Shown: positions 12,145-22,760 of the stretch, in pieces
Numbering within the stretch: position 1 is the first letter of the stretch
Layout of the letters: each line of letters begins with the position of its first letter
DNA from: Heterocephalus glaber
Lineage: Eukaryota > Chordata > Mammalia > Rodentia > Bathyergidae
Assembly (NCBI RefSeq): GCF_000247695.1
Contig: NW_004624843.1
Span: 2,800,361-2,864,360, forward strand
Direction of reading: 5' to 3'
DNA: 64,000 bases
Position numbers and translations under genes: made by a program
The notes under the pieces: model-generated
Seen by the model: only the letters and a program-made list of their open reading frames with translations
Database searches by the model: none
Told to the model about the DNA's origin: nothing

Positions 12145-12335
12145 ATTGTTAATATTTATTGAGTACTTACTGTGAGATATTTCATTTTATATTCCATGTG
12201 CTTTAATTTATTAAATTCTCACCACCCCATATATGGTAGATGCTAGTATTGTCCTCATTTTAAGAATGAGGAAACTGGCTCTACAGTCCATGTTTTTAGC
12301 CAATACATTCTGCACTGCCTCTCTCTAGAAAAAAA
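12145..12335 (+). mobile_element. MIR SINE
   Basis: Clear MIRb-like core and 3' half: TATTTATTGAGTACTTACTGTGAGATATTTC, GCTTTAATTTATTAAATTCTCACCA, ATGGTAGATGCTAGTATTGTCCTCATTTTAAGAATGAGGAAACTGG. The phrases match the tRNA-derived mammalian-wide SINE. About 20-25 percent diverged by eye. Confidence 0.75.
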
Positions 12336-14105
12336 AAATTAAGAAAAATTCTACTAACCCGCAGGCCAAATACTGTTTGTGTTAATAACACAGGGAACTG
12401 CCTACCAGTAAGGAGACTTTATTTTTCATTTGTACAGGTATATAGTGAGGCCACAACTTCATTACAGGAAAATGTAGCTTTGTTTACTTCATACAATTGC
12501 TTTGATCTTTTACACAAGTCTCCACTCATTGAACAATGAAAGAATGACACTTGCCAGTGTACATTGCCTCAAAAATGTCTAACATGATGAGGCTCCCTTT
12601 TTCTTTTCAATCTGAAGAAGTCTGTTTGGACTGTGTCTGCTCTCCCTGTCTTCTCCCAATGGTGCCTGGCTGTGTAAAGGAGGTGGGGCTAAGGTTGCAT
12701 GAGGGGAGGCAGGAACTGAAGTGGAAGTGGAGCTCATCATCTCTGGATCTCCTTGTAGAGAGTTGGGCAATGGAAGACCCTGCTGGTGTCACTTGACTCC
12801 AGGAGAAAAAGGTAGAAAAAGTAAGAGGATCTGTGAAAGGCTGTGTTTCCAGGACAGAATGTGTACCTGATGCCAAACCCAAGAGAGATTTCCCATTTGT
12901 AAATTCCCATAAATGGAACAGTCCTTGTCCTGAGCTCAGGCTCCTACTGGGCTGTGGTTTCTCTGCAGCTCTCTGCACCTTCTCACTAAGCTGTTGGTAA
13001 AAGTTAAATTCCATGACTCCCCTGCATTGACCATGGAGAAGTCAGTCCCTATCTGAGGCTCATAGTCAACTACCTCCTGTTACTAATCCTGAATTAGTGT
13101 CCCCATGCCACGCTGACTGTGGCCACGTGTGAGTTTCTCCTAGAGGCATTTCTGCCCTATGGCGGACACTCTTCTTACAACATTCCCAAACGAAGGGCTG
13201 AATTTCATTCCTCTGTTCCTTGTCTGACAAAGACTTTACTGTAGCCCACCGGGTACAGAGAGGAAACAACCCATCCTTAGGGAGCACAGATTAGGAAGTA
13301 TTTTAAATGCAAATTGAAATCATACTCCGGCACATGCCCTCTCCATTTGACATCTATTATAATGGATTATACTTCTTAGAATTCACTGAGCATGTAGTCT
13401 GGACACCAATTCATTACATGGAATCAGTCGAGAGATCCCATTATTCAGCATTCAAGACAAAGAATATTTTAGACTTTCAGTTGTTTCCTTTAGCTTGAGC
13501 ACCAAAATTTTCCTATCATCAGCGTTAATTTTACGTGGAAAAAATCCAGCATTGACTTCCTTATGATGTTTAAGTGTGATCTTTAATTTAAAATATAAGC
13601 TTGGACAGCTTTAAAAAATAAACCACAAACAAAAACAAGAGAAGCTAGACTAAAAGAATGCATTGCCTGTGACCCAACAAAATATTCTCTACCCAAAAAG
13701 GGGAAGGGATTTTCAAAAAGAAGCTCTTGTGACAGTTAGCTAGCCTAATCTGAGATGACAATGGCCAAAAAGAAAACATGAGCAGAAGTAAGGGAACTGG
13801 ACTCCCCTGTATAAGATTTGTGAAGGAAAATTTAAGGACCCAGTTGCTATGATTTAAGGATATTGCTACAAATAGGCACGGGCCAGGCATAAAAGGGTTG
13901 GTGCTGATGTATAGCATCTGACCACCACCAGGGACATGCATTAAATAATGAAAAGTTACCAAGGAAGCTCCCTGTAGCTGCAGCCAATATAAATGTTTAA
14001 CTCTATAAAACTCTTTTCACAAAACAAAACATTGAAAAAAAAAAAAAACCCTTCAGTACACTCCATAATTTTGACTAGTTCTTAATTTCAAGTACAGCCT
14101 TTCTC
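12336..14105. other. Unassigned; GC-richer block 12620-13290
   Basis: 12620-13290 has higher GC than its surroundings. On the - strand it holds two frames in tandem (13066-13287 and 12607-13014), the second being the longest frame in the window at 135 codons. Neither has a domain I recognise. An overlapping + strand frame (12551-12796) shows openness on both strands, which argues for composition rather than coding. A poly-A run lies near 14035-14047. Confidence 0.35.
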
Positions 14106-14109
14106 AAAA

Positions 14110-15460
14110 TAACTGTCTACCTCCCTCCCTCCCTACTCTGGATTTAAGTCTTGTGCCACAATCTTTGATTTGGCCTCAGCCCCTAGGCTGCAGAGCTCTG
14201 TGTGCTGTTACCCTCAGCCTTCACATTTGGCTCCACAAGACACAGAGGAGGGGCTTGTAGCTGTGCCTGGCCAATTGGTGAGGTAGTGCCCCCTTCGGGA
14301 GCACTGAATAATAACTGTTCCAAACACTGCACTCAGCACCCTCTGTTTCCATTGTTCTTCCACCAGGAACACAAAAGCCTGCTTTGCTTTTAGAAGCTTT
14401 CTTATGAGGAAGTGATTCAATAAGGTAGAGAAACTTTTCTTCCTCAGATTGAAGCATAAATAGATGACAAGTGGCCAAGTCAAGGTAAGGAGAAAGCAAT
14501 CTACCAGCATTTTAAAGCAAACAAGGTTGTCACTCAAAGCTTATCTATGTGATTAATGACTCTTAAATCACTGTCTACTATATGGTACTGTGTCTCCCAT
14601 TGCCAGGATTCAGAAGTCCAGAAATCTAGGCATGCAAGTGGAAATGGTACCACTCACCATTACCTCTAGTGACTCACTAGCAAATTTCTGCTTCATGTTT
14701 CTGTGACTTTATACCCTGCTGACCTAAAGTCATAGCTCCAGAGAGGGAAGACTTGCACCAGGAAGAACAACAATGATTCCATTGAACTGGAAGCTAAGAC
14801 TTGCTCCTGGTAGTATTGGGCTCCACATACTTCTGAATAAACCAGCTGAAAAGGGAGTAAAAATGCTTGCAAGGGTGATTGAGCCATACTGTTAAGGGGA
14901 AATTGAACTATTACTCCACATTGGAGGAAAAGAAGAATTTATTTGGCGTGCAGAAGATCCCATTGAGCACCACCTAGTATTAGCATGCCCTGTTACTAAA
15001 GTCAATCCAGGTAGGATGACAAATGGCCCAGAACCTTCAGGAATGAAGATATGGGTCACCTCGTCAGGAAAACAGCCAAGACCGGCTGAGGTTGGGGTTA
15101 ACCTTGGATGTACCAGAAGACTGGGGCTTGATGAAGGCCAAAGGAACAGAGAATGGGGAGTAGAAGAAGGTAGTTAGAAGTATCCGGTACAACCGCATGG
15201 ACTGTGTTCATTATTTGCTTAGTTCATTTTCAATTACTGGGTTAGTCTAATACAAAAATGCAAGGTCCGTTTTAGTTTAACAAGATTGCAAATTGATATG
15301 GTTCATCTCACAGTGCTCCTTCTGTTTTTTTCCCTGAAAAGCCCTCTTATTAACCACTCTTCTAATTTCTTATGTCTTCTATTTGTAAATTTGGAATCAC
15401 AGGGGAAGTCAGATGGAGTAAATCTAACATTGCACTTTGTCTTTAAAGTTGTCTTTTTTA
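14110..15460 (+). mobile_element. ERVL (class III endogenous retrovirus) internal fragment with dUTPase-like region
   Basis: From about 14280 the sequence follows the mammalian ERVL internal region downstream of the integrase part: the AGCACTGAATAATAACTGTT block at 14300, TTATCTATGTGATTAATG at 14540, a TATGGTACTGTGTCTCCCAT block at 14580, ACAACAATGATTCCATTGAACTGGAAG at 14769-14795, then the sequence around 14860-14930 encoding what is, in intact relatives, the glycine-rich third dUTPase motif. ERVL is known to carry a dUTPase at this place. The copy is broken by in-frame stops and indels and is not functional. The 14200-14540 part is assigned with less certainty. No LTR was identified on either side, and an antisense L1 abuts its 3' side at about 15470. 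Confidence 0.65.
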
Positions 15461-15469
15461 TCAAAAATT

Positions 15470-16620
15470 TATTATGATTTTAAATCAGAGTATAAAGTTT
15501 CTACAAATTAAGTCCTGAGAATTTTTAAGTTAAAAGTTTGGTGAATCAAATTGATAGCCCAACAATATTGATTTTTTAAACAATTTCTTAAGTTTCATTA
15601 ATCTCTGTCAGCAGTATTTTGTAGTTTTTAATATAGAGGTACTATATTGTTCACTATATTTTTCCTAAGATTTAATTCTTGTATGTTTTGTACATGGTCT
15701 TGTTCTCAAATTTCCTTTCTTTCCAATTGATTGTTACTAGGATATAGTACAAGTTTTGTTGACCTTATGGCCTGTGACATTATAAAATCCACTTATTAAA
15801 GTTTGTTAGAGGAATTAATTTAATTTTTACACACACATCTATGTGATCTCCAAATAAATACAGTTTTAATTCACCCTTTTTAATCTCTATGTTTGTTAAT
15901 TGTTTTTGTTCCTTCTTGAACTGGCTAGAATATATAGCCTAATCTAAATTAAACTGGTAAAAGTAGACACCCTTTCCTTGTTGAAGATCTTGGGAGAAAT
16001 TGCTTATTGTTTTCCCATTAAATAGGGTAGCAGTTGTAGGTTTTGCTAGGTATGCTTCAACAGAGAGATATTTCCTTGTAGTCTCACTTTGCTGAGAATT
16101 TTAAAAATCAAAAATAGGTGTTGAATTTGATTAAACATATTTTCTATATCTACTGCACTGAATATTTATTTTCATTTTTTATAATGAATGTGTATGTATA
16201 TATGAGCTGATCTTGTATGTACCAGCAGATTATGGAATGCTAAAAAAATCCATGCAGAAACATGAACAAAAAAGAGTTGTATTTTTGAAATAAATAAAAC
16301 TTGGTCAAGAAATAGTACCCTTTTTATATGTGGCCAAATTCAAGCAAGTATTTTTAGGGATGTTTGCATCTATGACCATAGAGCTATTGGCCAATAATTT
16401 TCTTTTCTTGTAATAGTCTAGCCAGGCTGTAGTATAAGAATCAACTAGAAGTTCTAAATTTAATTTTGTTTTATATATCAAGGGTTTCTTTTCACAGTGT
16501 GTGTTATATATTTTTGTCTGATGTTTTTTGTCTGATATTTTTGAGTTAAAGCAATATACAATATTAATACAAACATTTAAAACTGTATGTTTTCCATGTC
16601 TGTATTTTGACATTTTAAGT
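15470..16620 (-). mobile_element. Old L1 ORF2 fragment, antisense
   Basis: Read on +, the sequence is the complement of the L1 reverse-transcriptase region: AACAATATTGATTTTTTAAAC, a TTTCATTAATCTCTGTCAGCAGTATTTTGTAG block, CACCCTTTCCTTGTTGAAGATCTTGGGAG, GGTGTTGAATTTGATTAAACATATTTTC, TCTACTGCACTGAATATTTATTTTC, and later TTTTTAGGGATGTTTGCATCTATGACC. The order matches antisense ORF2 from RT domain to finger. The - strand frame at 16305-16613 lies within it. Many stops; long decayed. Its right edge may reach about 16800. Confidence 0.65.
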
Positions 16621-16939
16621 TATCTCTTTAAACATAGACACAATAGTCCCCTTTTATGTTGTCTTTTATCCATAGCAAATACTCAGAATGATTATTCAAC
16701 TAAGTGAATGCTTTTTCTTCTAATTGGTTAACTCAACTGTTTTCTCTTGAGTCTTCTAAAGGTATTTTGTACCATTTTTGTCCCAAAGAATATATTTTCA
16801 CCGGTTGGTAACATATCCCACTACAATGTATTTTATATACTTTATATCACACTGTAAAATTTAATTTCCTTTGGACTAGGACAATTTCATGGTATAATAA
16901 AAATATTGGGCACTGGAGACGCACCAACCAAACTGTACA

Positions 16940-17050
16940 TTACCTCCTTTATCCTACACTAGCTAGAAAACCTTAAGTATATTACTCCTTTTCTCCAAGT
17001 CTGTCTCCCACTTTTACAAAGGAGATGATATTTACAAGGTCATTTTGACA
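16940..17050 (+). mobile_element. Possible MIR fragment
   Basis: ACTAGCTAGAAAACCTTAAG, a CTCCTTTTCTCCAAGTCTGTC block and CTTTTACAAAGGAGATGATATTTACAAGG resemble the MIR 3' half (trailing-zone wording around a TGTAAAATGGAGATAATA consensus). Low certainty. Confidence 0.4.
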
Positions 17051-17879
17051 TTATACATAGTAATCAACACATACTTCTTGCCCAACAAACATTTTATTCC
17101 TAACTCCTCACATCTTTGGAAATAAGCCAATTACACATCTGTTTTGTCTTTTGGATGATTTAATACATTCTTAAATTTTTTATATTAAAATTTCTAATAG
17201 ATCCTTGAGAACTTAGTCAATATACATTTACCAACTTGGTCCTGCACCTCAACATATAGAAGTTCACAATATGCCTCTGACGAAAAGAAATTATTTCCCT
17301 GAAATCAACTTTACTCCTATTTTGGACCAGTACCTGCACATGGCTCAGGTGTGAAACACACTTTTCACCATGCAAAGGGAAAACATGAGATCCTTGAAGC
17401 CAAATGGTGGCACAATAGTATTTAAATTAGGCATTGACAATAAGCTGATCTCAAAAATAATGCAGGACATGATGTTACTGCTCTGAAAATAACACTTCTT
17501 ATGAGGCTCTGGGGCCGGGAAGAGTCACTGAGACAAAACTCCTCTGGAGCAGAAGGAATATAATGCAACATGAAGCTCCAAAACATGGGAAAATAAGCAA
17601 ACTTTGGTAGCTATGTTCTCCTCTAATAAATTCTAGTTGGAACATTATGAGATATTCTGGTATAATGATAAAACAATGATGAAATACTCAGTTTGGACAT
17701 TCCAGATTAAGATATTAGATTCAATATACACACATTTATTTACAAAAAATCATCAAGTCTATTGGCAAACAATATCAAACCAAATTATAATACAGTTTTG
17801 AGAACAATACAAAGTTTTTTCTTGAGCTTTTAAGAAGTATATTGTTGACTTGATACCCATTACTTCCAAATACCTTAAT
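17051..17879. other. No recognised element
   Basis: AT-rich, without a recognisable family or a frame worth calling. Confidence 0.3.
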
Positions 17880-18235
17880 TAGCATTTCCGACAAATGAGG
17901 ACATTCTCCTACATAATGCCACCAACTGTATTGGGAAATTAACATCAATATACTACGACTACTATCTAATCCTCATATTTGATTCAAGTTGGGCCAATAA
18001 TCTGAGTAAAGCTCCCAATAACAAACAGATTCCATCCAGAACAACAGTTTTCATTTAGTTGTCACATATCTGCAGTAGTTCCTTAGATTTTCCATGCTTT
18101 TTATAACCTTAACACTTTAAAGATTACAGGACAGTTTTGTAGAGTGTTCTGCAACTTTAGATTTCCTGATTTTTATCAATGTGAGAGTCAAGTGTTATGT
18201 TTTCACCAATAATGTTAATTATATGATAATTATAT
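17880..18235. mobile_element. Old LINE-1-related repeat
   Basis: The run of blocks (ACATTCTCCTACATAATGCCACC, ACATCAATATACTACGACTACTATCTAATCC, CATTTAGTTGTCACATATCTGCAGTAG, TTATAACCTTAACACTTTAAAGATTACAGGACAGTTTTGTAGAG) is one I associate with an old, dispersed mammalian LINE-1 non-coding region. I cannot fix the subfamily or orientation. Confidence 0.45.
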
Positions 18236-18804
18236 ACAATAGAGTATAACATAATCCTTAATGCTGGGTTTTTCTTATTTTCTATATTTTCCTAAATTTC
18301 TATGACAACTATAATCTTTCAGTTATAAAGAACAAAAAACAGGTTTAGTGATTGTAGCAAATATCAGAAGCTGGAAACCAGTTATGTGTGCAATATCTGC
18401 TTTTGCAAACCCAAGGAAACCTAATCCCAAGTCAGCAGTGGAGAGAGCTGAGGATCGAGCTAAATATTCCTCATGAGGCATATTAAACTAGAATCAGTGT
18501 ACATCTGGACCTCAGGTTGCAAAGTGCTGCTGGAGCCCAGGGGTAAGATGATGATACAAACATGGTGCAAGGCTTTAGAGAATCAAGTAGAACCCTGGAT
18601 ACCCTCTCTGACACCATGCTTTTGGACATCTGCCCTTTTCTACTGTCAACAGAAACCTGGAAGTTTGCTTTGGGAAAGGGCGAAGAGGAAACCCCTTGGC
18701 TGAGGTTCCCAGGACAGTTGAGAGTATAGTTATTAGACCAAAAATAGAAGGTAAAGAGGCAACTTCCACAGTGAATTTCTATTGCTGAAACCCTCCATCC
18801 TCCT
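18236..18804. other. No recognised element
   Basis: Contains a + frame at 18473-18703 and an overlapping - frame (18575-18769), neither with a known domain. Nothing else recognised. Confidence 0.3.
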
Positions 18805-19165
18805 TTCCCAAATGATTAAAAATAAATTTATGTTAGTATGTGTTTCCCATACATAATGATCACTTTCATCATGGGGAATTTGTTTTTTGTTTTTTGGGTT
18901 TTTTTGGTACCAGGAATCGAACTGGGAACCTTGCGCTTGCAAGGCAGGCGGTGCAACCCCTGAGCTAAATCCCTGGCCTGGGAATTTGTATCTGTACATA
19001 ATATATCTTCATACATTTCCCATTCTCCTCCTTCCCTTCAACACCTCTTCCCCCTCCTCACTCAAAAAAGCTGTTTCCATTTTTTCCTTCCATCCTCTTC
19101 TAAATCTCCACTCCCTTCCTGCCCTCCCCACCCAACCTTGTCTGTCTTCCATTTGAACAAGTTAG
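18805..19165 (-). mobile_element. L1 3' end, antisense, interrupted by an ID
   Basis: The left part (18805-18882) carries the complement of the L1 terminus (TTATGTTAGTATGTG ... CATACATAATGATCACTTTCATC). The right part (18989-19165) continues with its TCTGTACATAATATATC block and a C/T-rich tract, which is the complement of the purine-rich L1 3' UTR. The same motif order is seen at 34636-34770. The short frames here (18733-18999 and 18828-19016 on -, 18887-19156 on +) simply run through the repeat. Confidence 0.7.
18873..18988 (-). mobile_element. ID SINE inserted in an L1 3' UTR
   Basis: The ID body on the - strand runs from about 18979 back to a degenerate tail at 18883-18905. On + one reads GGTACCAGGAATCGAACTGG, CTTGCGCTTGCAAGGCAGGCGG and CTGAGCTAAATCCCTGGCC. 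GGGAATTTG flanks both sides (18874-18882 and 18980-18988), a short target-site duplication. The host is the antisense L1 at 18805-19165, so the ID is the younger insertion. Confidence 0.85.
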
Positions 19166-19493
19166 GTATCTTCCCTAAAGAGTTAAAAGCATCATTAGGA
19201 TGAACTTGAGATTAGTAAACTCTAATAGGAACAGTCCAGAGAAGCATCTCAATGGTAGCAAGTAACAGACCTGGAATGAAACCAGCCCAGAAAGGACAAT
19301 GATGTCTCCAACAGAGGTTCTGAAACTCCGTAAGACAAGTCTTGACAGACTAATTGGTGTTAAGGAACTTGTGGGAAACCATCATGTGAAACTATTAAAA
19401 GGGTGAATGGATTAGCAAGTACAAGGATAACACAGTAAGAAGACAAATACCCTCTTACCTCACTAAAATGTTCAACTATTAATAATATTTTCA
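19166..19493. other. No recognised element
   Basis: Unique-looking sequence without a recognised repeat or frame. Confidence 0.3.
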
Positions 19494-19630
19494 AACTGGA
19501 CATAGTGACACACACTTCTAGTCCCAGCTACTCAGGAGGCTGAGGCAGGAGGCTCACTAAAGCCCAAGAGCTCAAGACCAGCCTGGGGAACGAAGTAGCA
19601 AGACATCATCTCAGAAAATAATAATAACTA
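19494..19630 (+). mobile_element. B1-like (7SL-derived) SINE monomer
   Basis: The 7SL-derived wording is clear: ACTGGACATAGTGACACACAC, TCTAGTCCCAGCTACTCAGGAGGCTGAGGCAGGAGG, GAGCTCAAGACCAGCCTGGG and CAAGACATCATCTCAGAAAATAATAATAA with an A-rich tail. Length about 135 bp, with no ID half. The CCCAGCTACTCAGGAGGCTGAGGCAGGAGG block is well preserved compared with the rest. Confidence 0.8.
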
Positions 19631-19959
19631 TAAAATTTCAGAAATAGAACAGAAACACTAAACATTATGTTATAAATCTTTTCGGGAAGACAGTCAAATA
19701 AACAAAGAGGATAGTATGTAAAAAGAGCTAAGCTCTTATAAGTGTAAATCAAAATATTTATATAAGGATATTTGCACAGTCCAGAGAAAGAAATGAAAGG
19801 AGAAAGTCTGAGGAAGTGTGGGGAAATAAGAGGGATCCCTGACCTCTGAGAGGTGACCTGCTTTTCCATAGAAAAATAAAAACCATCCCAGAGCTTCCAC
19901 CCAGACAAAATTACTCTGTGGCCATGAAGGCTGAAGACAAAAGCTAGACCACTCAAGAG

Positions 19960-20330
19960 CAATGTCTAAAATTCAGAGAGAACAGCAGCATTGTCCAAGT
20001 CACAAAAATGAACAAACACCTCCCTTTTCTGCCTTCTAGGAGTGATGGCTTCTCCTTTAGCAATGACAGCTTTCGCGCCCCTTCCTTCTGGATGAAACAT
20101 ATGAGGACAGCCAGCTACAGAATTGCCTCTGTTTCCTACAGCAATCAATCCAAAGCAAAGCCCTACTTCCTCCAACCTTTCCCCAAACCTCCCAACACAA
20201 GCTCAAGTCCCATAATAAACAGACTTTTCTAATACTTTCTTACTGAGATTCCCCACAGTTACCCATGGTGTGTGGTCCACCACACAACCACAAGTGTGCT
20301 CTTGGTGATCTTTGGCCAGAGGTCATTTAA
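19960..20330 (+). mobile_element. LTR-like segment with polyadenylation signal
   Basis: A CT-rich block (20040-20210) leads to AATAAA at 20215-20220, then a CTTTCTTACTGAGATTCCCCACAGTTACCC run, the general layout of a retroviral LTR end. The 74-codon + frame at 20008-20232 runs through it. I cannot name the family, and the 5' limit is a guess. A decayed processed transcript would look similar. Confidence 0.3.
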
Positions 20331-20339
20331 AGGCAGATG

Positions 20340-22300
20340 GTGAAGGAAACCATTGTTTTTATTTACAAAAAAATTTTTTGTACCTTTGGACATGTTCAAG
20401 TATGTATACATGTCACTTTGATAAAACAAAAATAAAATTTTAAAGGCTTATTGTATATTATTTACCAGGATGGAAATATCTCTATATATTCTAGTATACT
20501 GAGAGCTTTTTGAAGTTGTTTGAAGAGGTATCATCCTGTTCAGTAAGCCCAGTAACTTTTAGTGAATGGTGAAAATAAATGAAACATCCTTAATCCATGA
20601 AAGGTAACAGTTTCAGAGGCTGGGTTGGTGCGGTCAGCAGCAAATGGAAATTGTTAAACTTAGAATTGAAACTAATTTTTTTTACTTGTTCTCCCTCTGC
20701 AAAAATCAATTAAAAAGGGTAGAGGATGATGACCAGTTATCTCACAAAACTTAGATCGATGCTCAAAATGATCTTATTTATTTATTAGTGATCGGTGGGA
20801 ATAAAGTAGCCACTTTAAAATCCCAATTTAAAAAATCAAGCATGGGAACATAAAAATAAATATACTTCTAAAATGTCTACTATGCGGCATTTTTTTGTTG
20901 ATCTCAAAAAGCCACATTTTTTGCTTAAGAAATCCAGCTATTTCCATGGCTAATGTTAATTTTTCTTTTAATTACACTTTCACTCCTGGAGGTAATGAGA
21001 AAGGCCAATGTGTTTTTTAACTCCCATTAATACCTGACTTAAATTGGAGGGAGATAGAGCTATCCATAAACATAATCATCATCTAAATAATCCTTCTGCA
21101 GTACAGAAGCCTGTGAATAAATAAAAGTCTGCCAGGGTGCCATAAATCTGGGTATTCATTTACAATAATTAGACATTGGGAGAAAAGAGATCCCCAAAAC
21201 CATTGTCGATAAATACCCATCTAGTCTCAATCACTTTCATTATATACTTAATTCCATTTTATTTACACCTCCACCACCTTCCCCTATAGCCCAAGAATAC
21301 TTAGAAACACAAGACCCTTCATCACTGCATCTGAGAGCACTTAAGAAACTTTCTGTAGAAATACAAGGACTTTTTCTTACTTTTTAAAGAAAACATAAAC
21401 ACCATATCATTTTCTTACCTAAAATTATGGTAAATAAACTCATTATATTCTTAAATACCCAGTCAGTGTTCAACTTTCTCCCAAATATCTCATAAATATT
21501 GCCACATAAATATCTATTCAGTTCATATTTTTTAATTAGGATCCCAAACTTCCAGCACATGATAGATGTCAACTATCTCTTCAAACCTACCATTTCCCCT
21601 CCTGTCTTTCTGTTTGTGATTTTTTTAAAAAGAAAACAGGGTATTTTTTTCCTTGTAGCATTTCCACATTTTAGATTTTACAGATTGACTCTAAGTGGTG
21701 TTTGTTAAAAATGTCACCCTAACCCCTAATTTCCTCTAACTTGTAGTAAGATACTGAGCTTGAAAAATTTATATTTCATTTGTATAGTTAGCTAATCCCT
21801 TCCTCTTTTAAACACTGAGATTGATGCAAAGGTGTCCTGGTGTCAGCTGGATTGCTCCACTGTAGATTTCCATCCGCTTTCCACCTAATGGTTTTGCCAG
21901 CCGTGCATTTTGATTACCTGCATCCATTACTGTATTAAGAGGCACAAAGTGACACTATCCTAATTCCATTATTATTTCTGCATCAACCAGCTAAAATATG
22001 TTCATAAACAAGGCTTGTCCTCATAGTGATGAATGCTTTATTCTTTCCATTCATTTACTAGTTTCCCAATTGAGTATGAATGCTCACTTCCCCAAATATT
22101 GTCTAGAATGTGTCTTTTTTTAATATTATGGTAAACCTACACACATTTTAGCACAGGTATTCTGTTTCAGTCTACTGTGGTGGTCTTTATCTATGATGCA
22201 GGCTCCCACCCCCGCAATATGTTTCCTGGGAGGGTTTCTTTTCCAGCTACTCCTGACACAGCCCTGAGCTCATAAGCTGGTCCTGGCAGGAGGAGGTCAT
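20340..22300. other. Repeat-poor unique block, candidate conserved non-coding DNA
   Basis: Nearly 2 kb without an interspersed repeat I can recognise, in a window otherwise full of them. 20560-21190 and 21830-22130 have an AT-rich but complex composition with homeodomain-type TAAT/ATTA cores and no low-complexity runs. No frame is long enough to be a gene (the best are 62 and 69 codons and overlap each other). Confidence 0.35.
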
Positions 22301-22306
22301 CCCGGT

Positions 22307-22438
22307 CACCTTGTCTATTTATTTATTTATTATTTTTGTGTGTGTGTGTACCGGGTTTCGAACTCCAGCCCTTGAGCTTGCAAAGCAGGCGGCGGAACCA
22401 CTGAGCTAAATCCCCTGCACCCACCTTGTCTATTTATT
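22307..22438 (-). mobile_element. ID SINE with 17-bp target-site duplication
   Basis: CACCTTGTCTATTTATT is present exactly at 22307-22323 and 22422-22438. Between them, on +, are a diverged tail with a (GT)n stretch (22335-22350), GTACCGGGTTTCGAACTCC, CTTGCAAAGCAGGCGGCGG and CTGAGCTAAATCCCCTGCACC, the complement of an ID body. Intact duplication and a fairly intact body make this one of the younger insertions. Confidence 0.9.
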
Positions 22439-22439
22439 A

Positions 22440-22760
22440 TCCCAGACTCCAAACAGCCATTTCTCCATGCTACTCGGCTCCCTCCCTGCTCCCCTCCAAC
22501 CCTTGCTCCCCTGACCATTTGCAAAAGCTCTCCTGGTATCATTTTTCCCTTCAAGTTCTTACTTTTATCCCTTTTCTGTCCTTTCTCTGCCCATCTCTCC
22601 ATCTCCTGTTCCTCCATTCTTTTGAAAAAGATATCCCTATTTCCTGTTTATCTGTCTTCTATTTTGCTCCCCCTCCTCTCTGTGTCTCTCTCTCCGTATT
22701 GTATATAAGAGAAACCCTGCAATAGTGAAGCTTGCGTGTCTACATTTTTGAAAGCATTCT
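22440..22760 (-). mobile_element. Possible L1 3' UTR (pyrimidine-rich), antisense
   Basis: A long pyrimidine-rich stretch with TTTATCCCTTTTCTGTCC, CATCTCCTGTTCCTCCATTC and GTATTGTATATAAGAGAAACC resembles the complement of the purine-rich L1 3' UTR seen elsewhere in the window. The overlapping frames on both strands (22330-22617 and 22426-22725) are compositional. The terminal L1 motif is not clear. Confidence 0.4.

Noticed and set aside
12607..13014. Longest open frame, 135 codons on the - strand, as a protein-coding gene
   Set aside because: No recognisable domain. An overlapping + frame is also open, and there is no start, splice or signal context beyond openness. Kept only as a low-interest finding.
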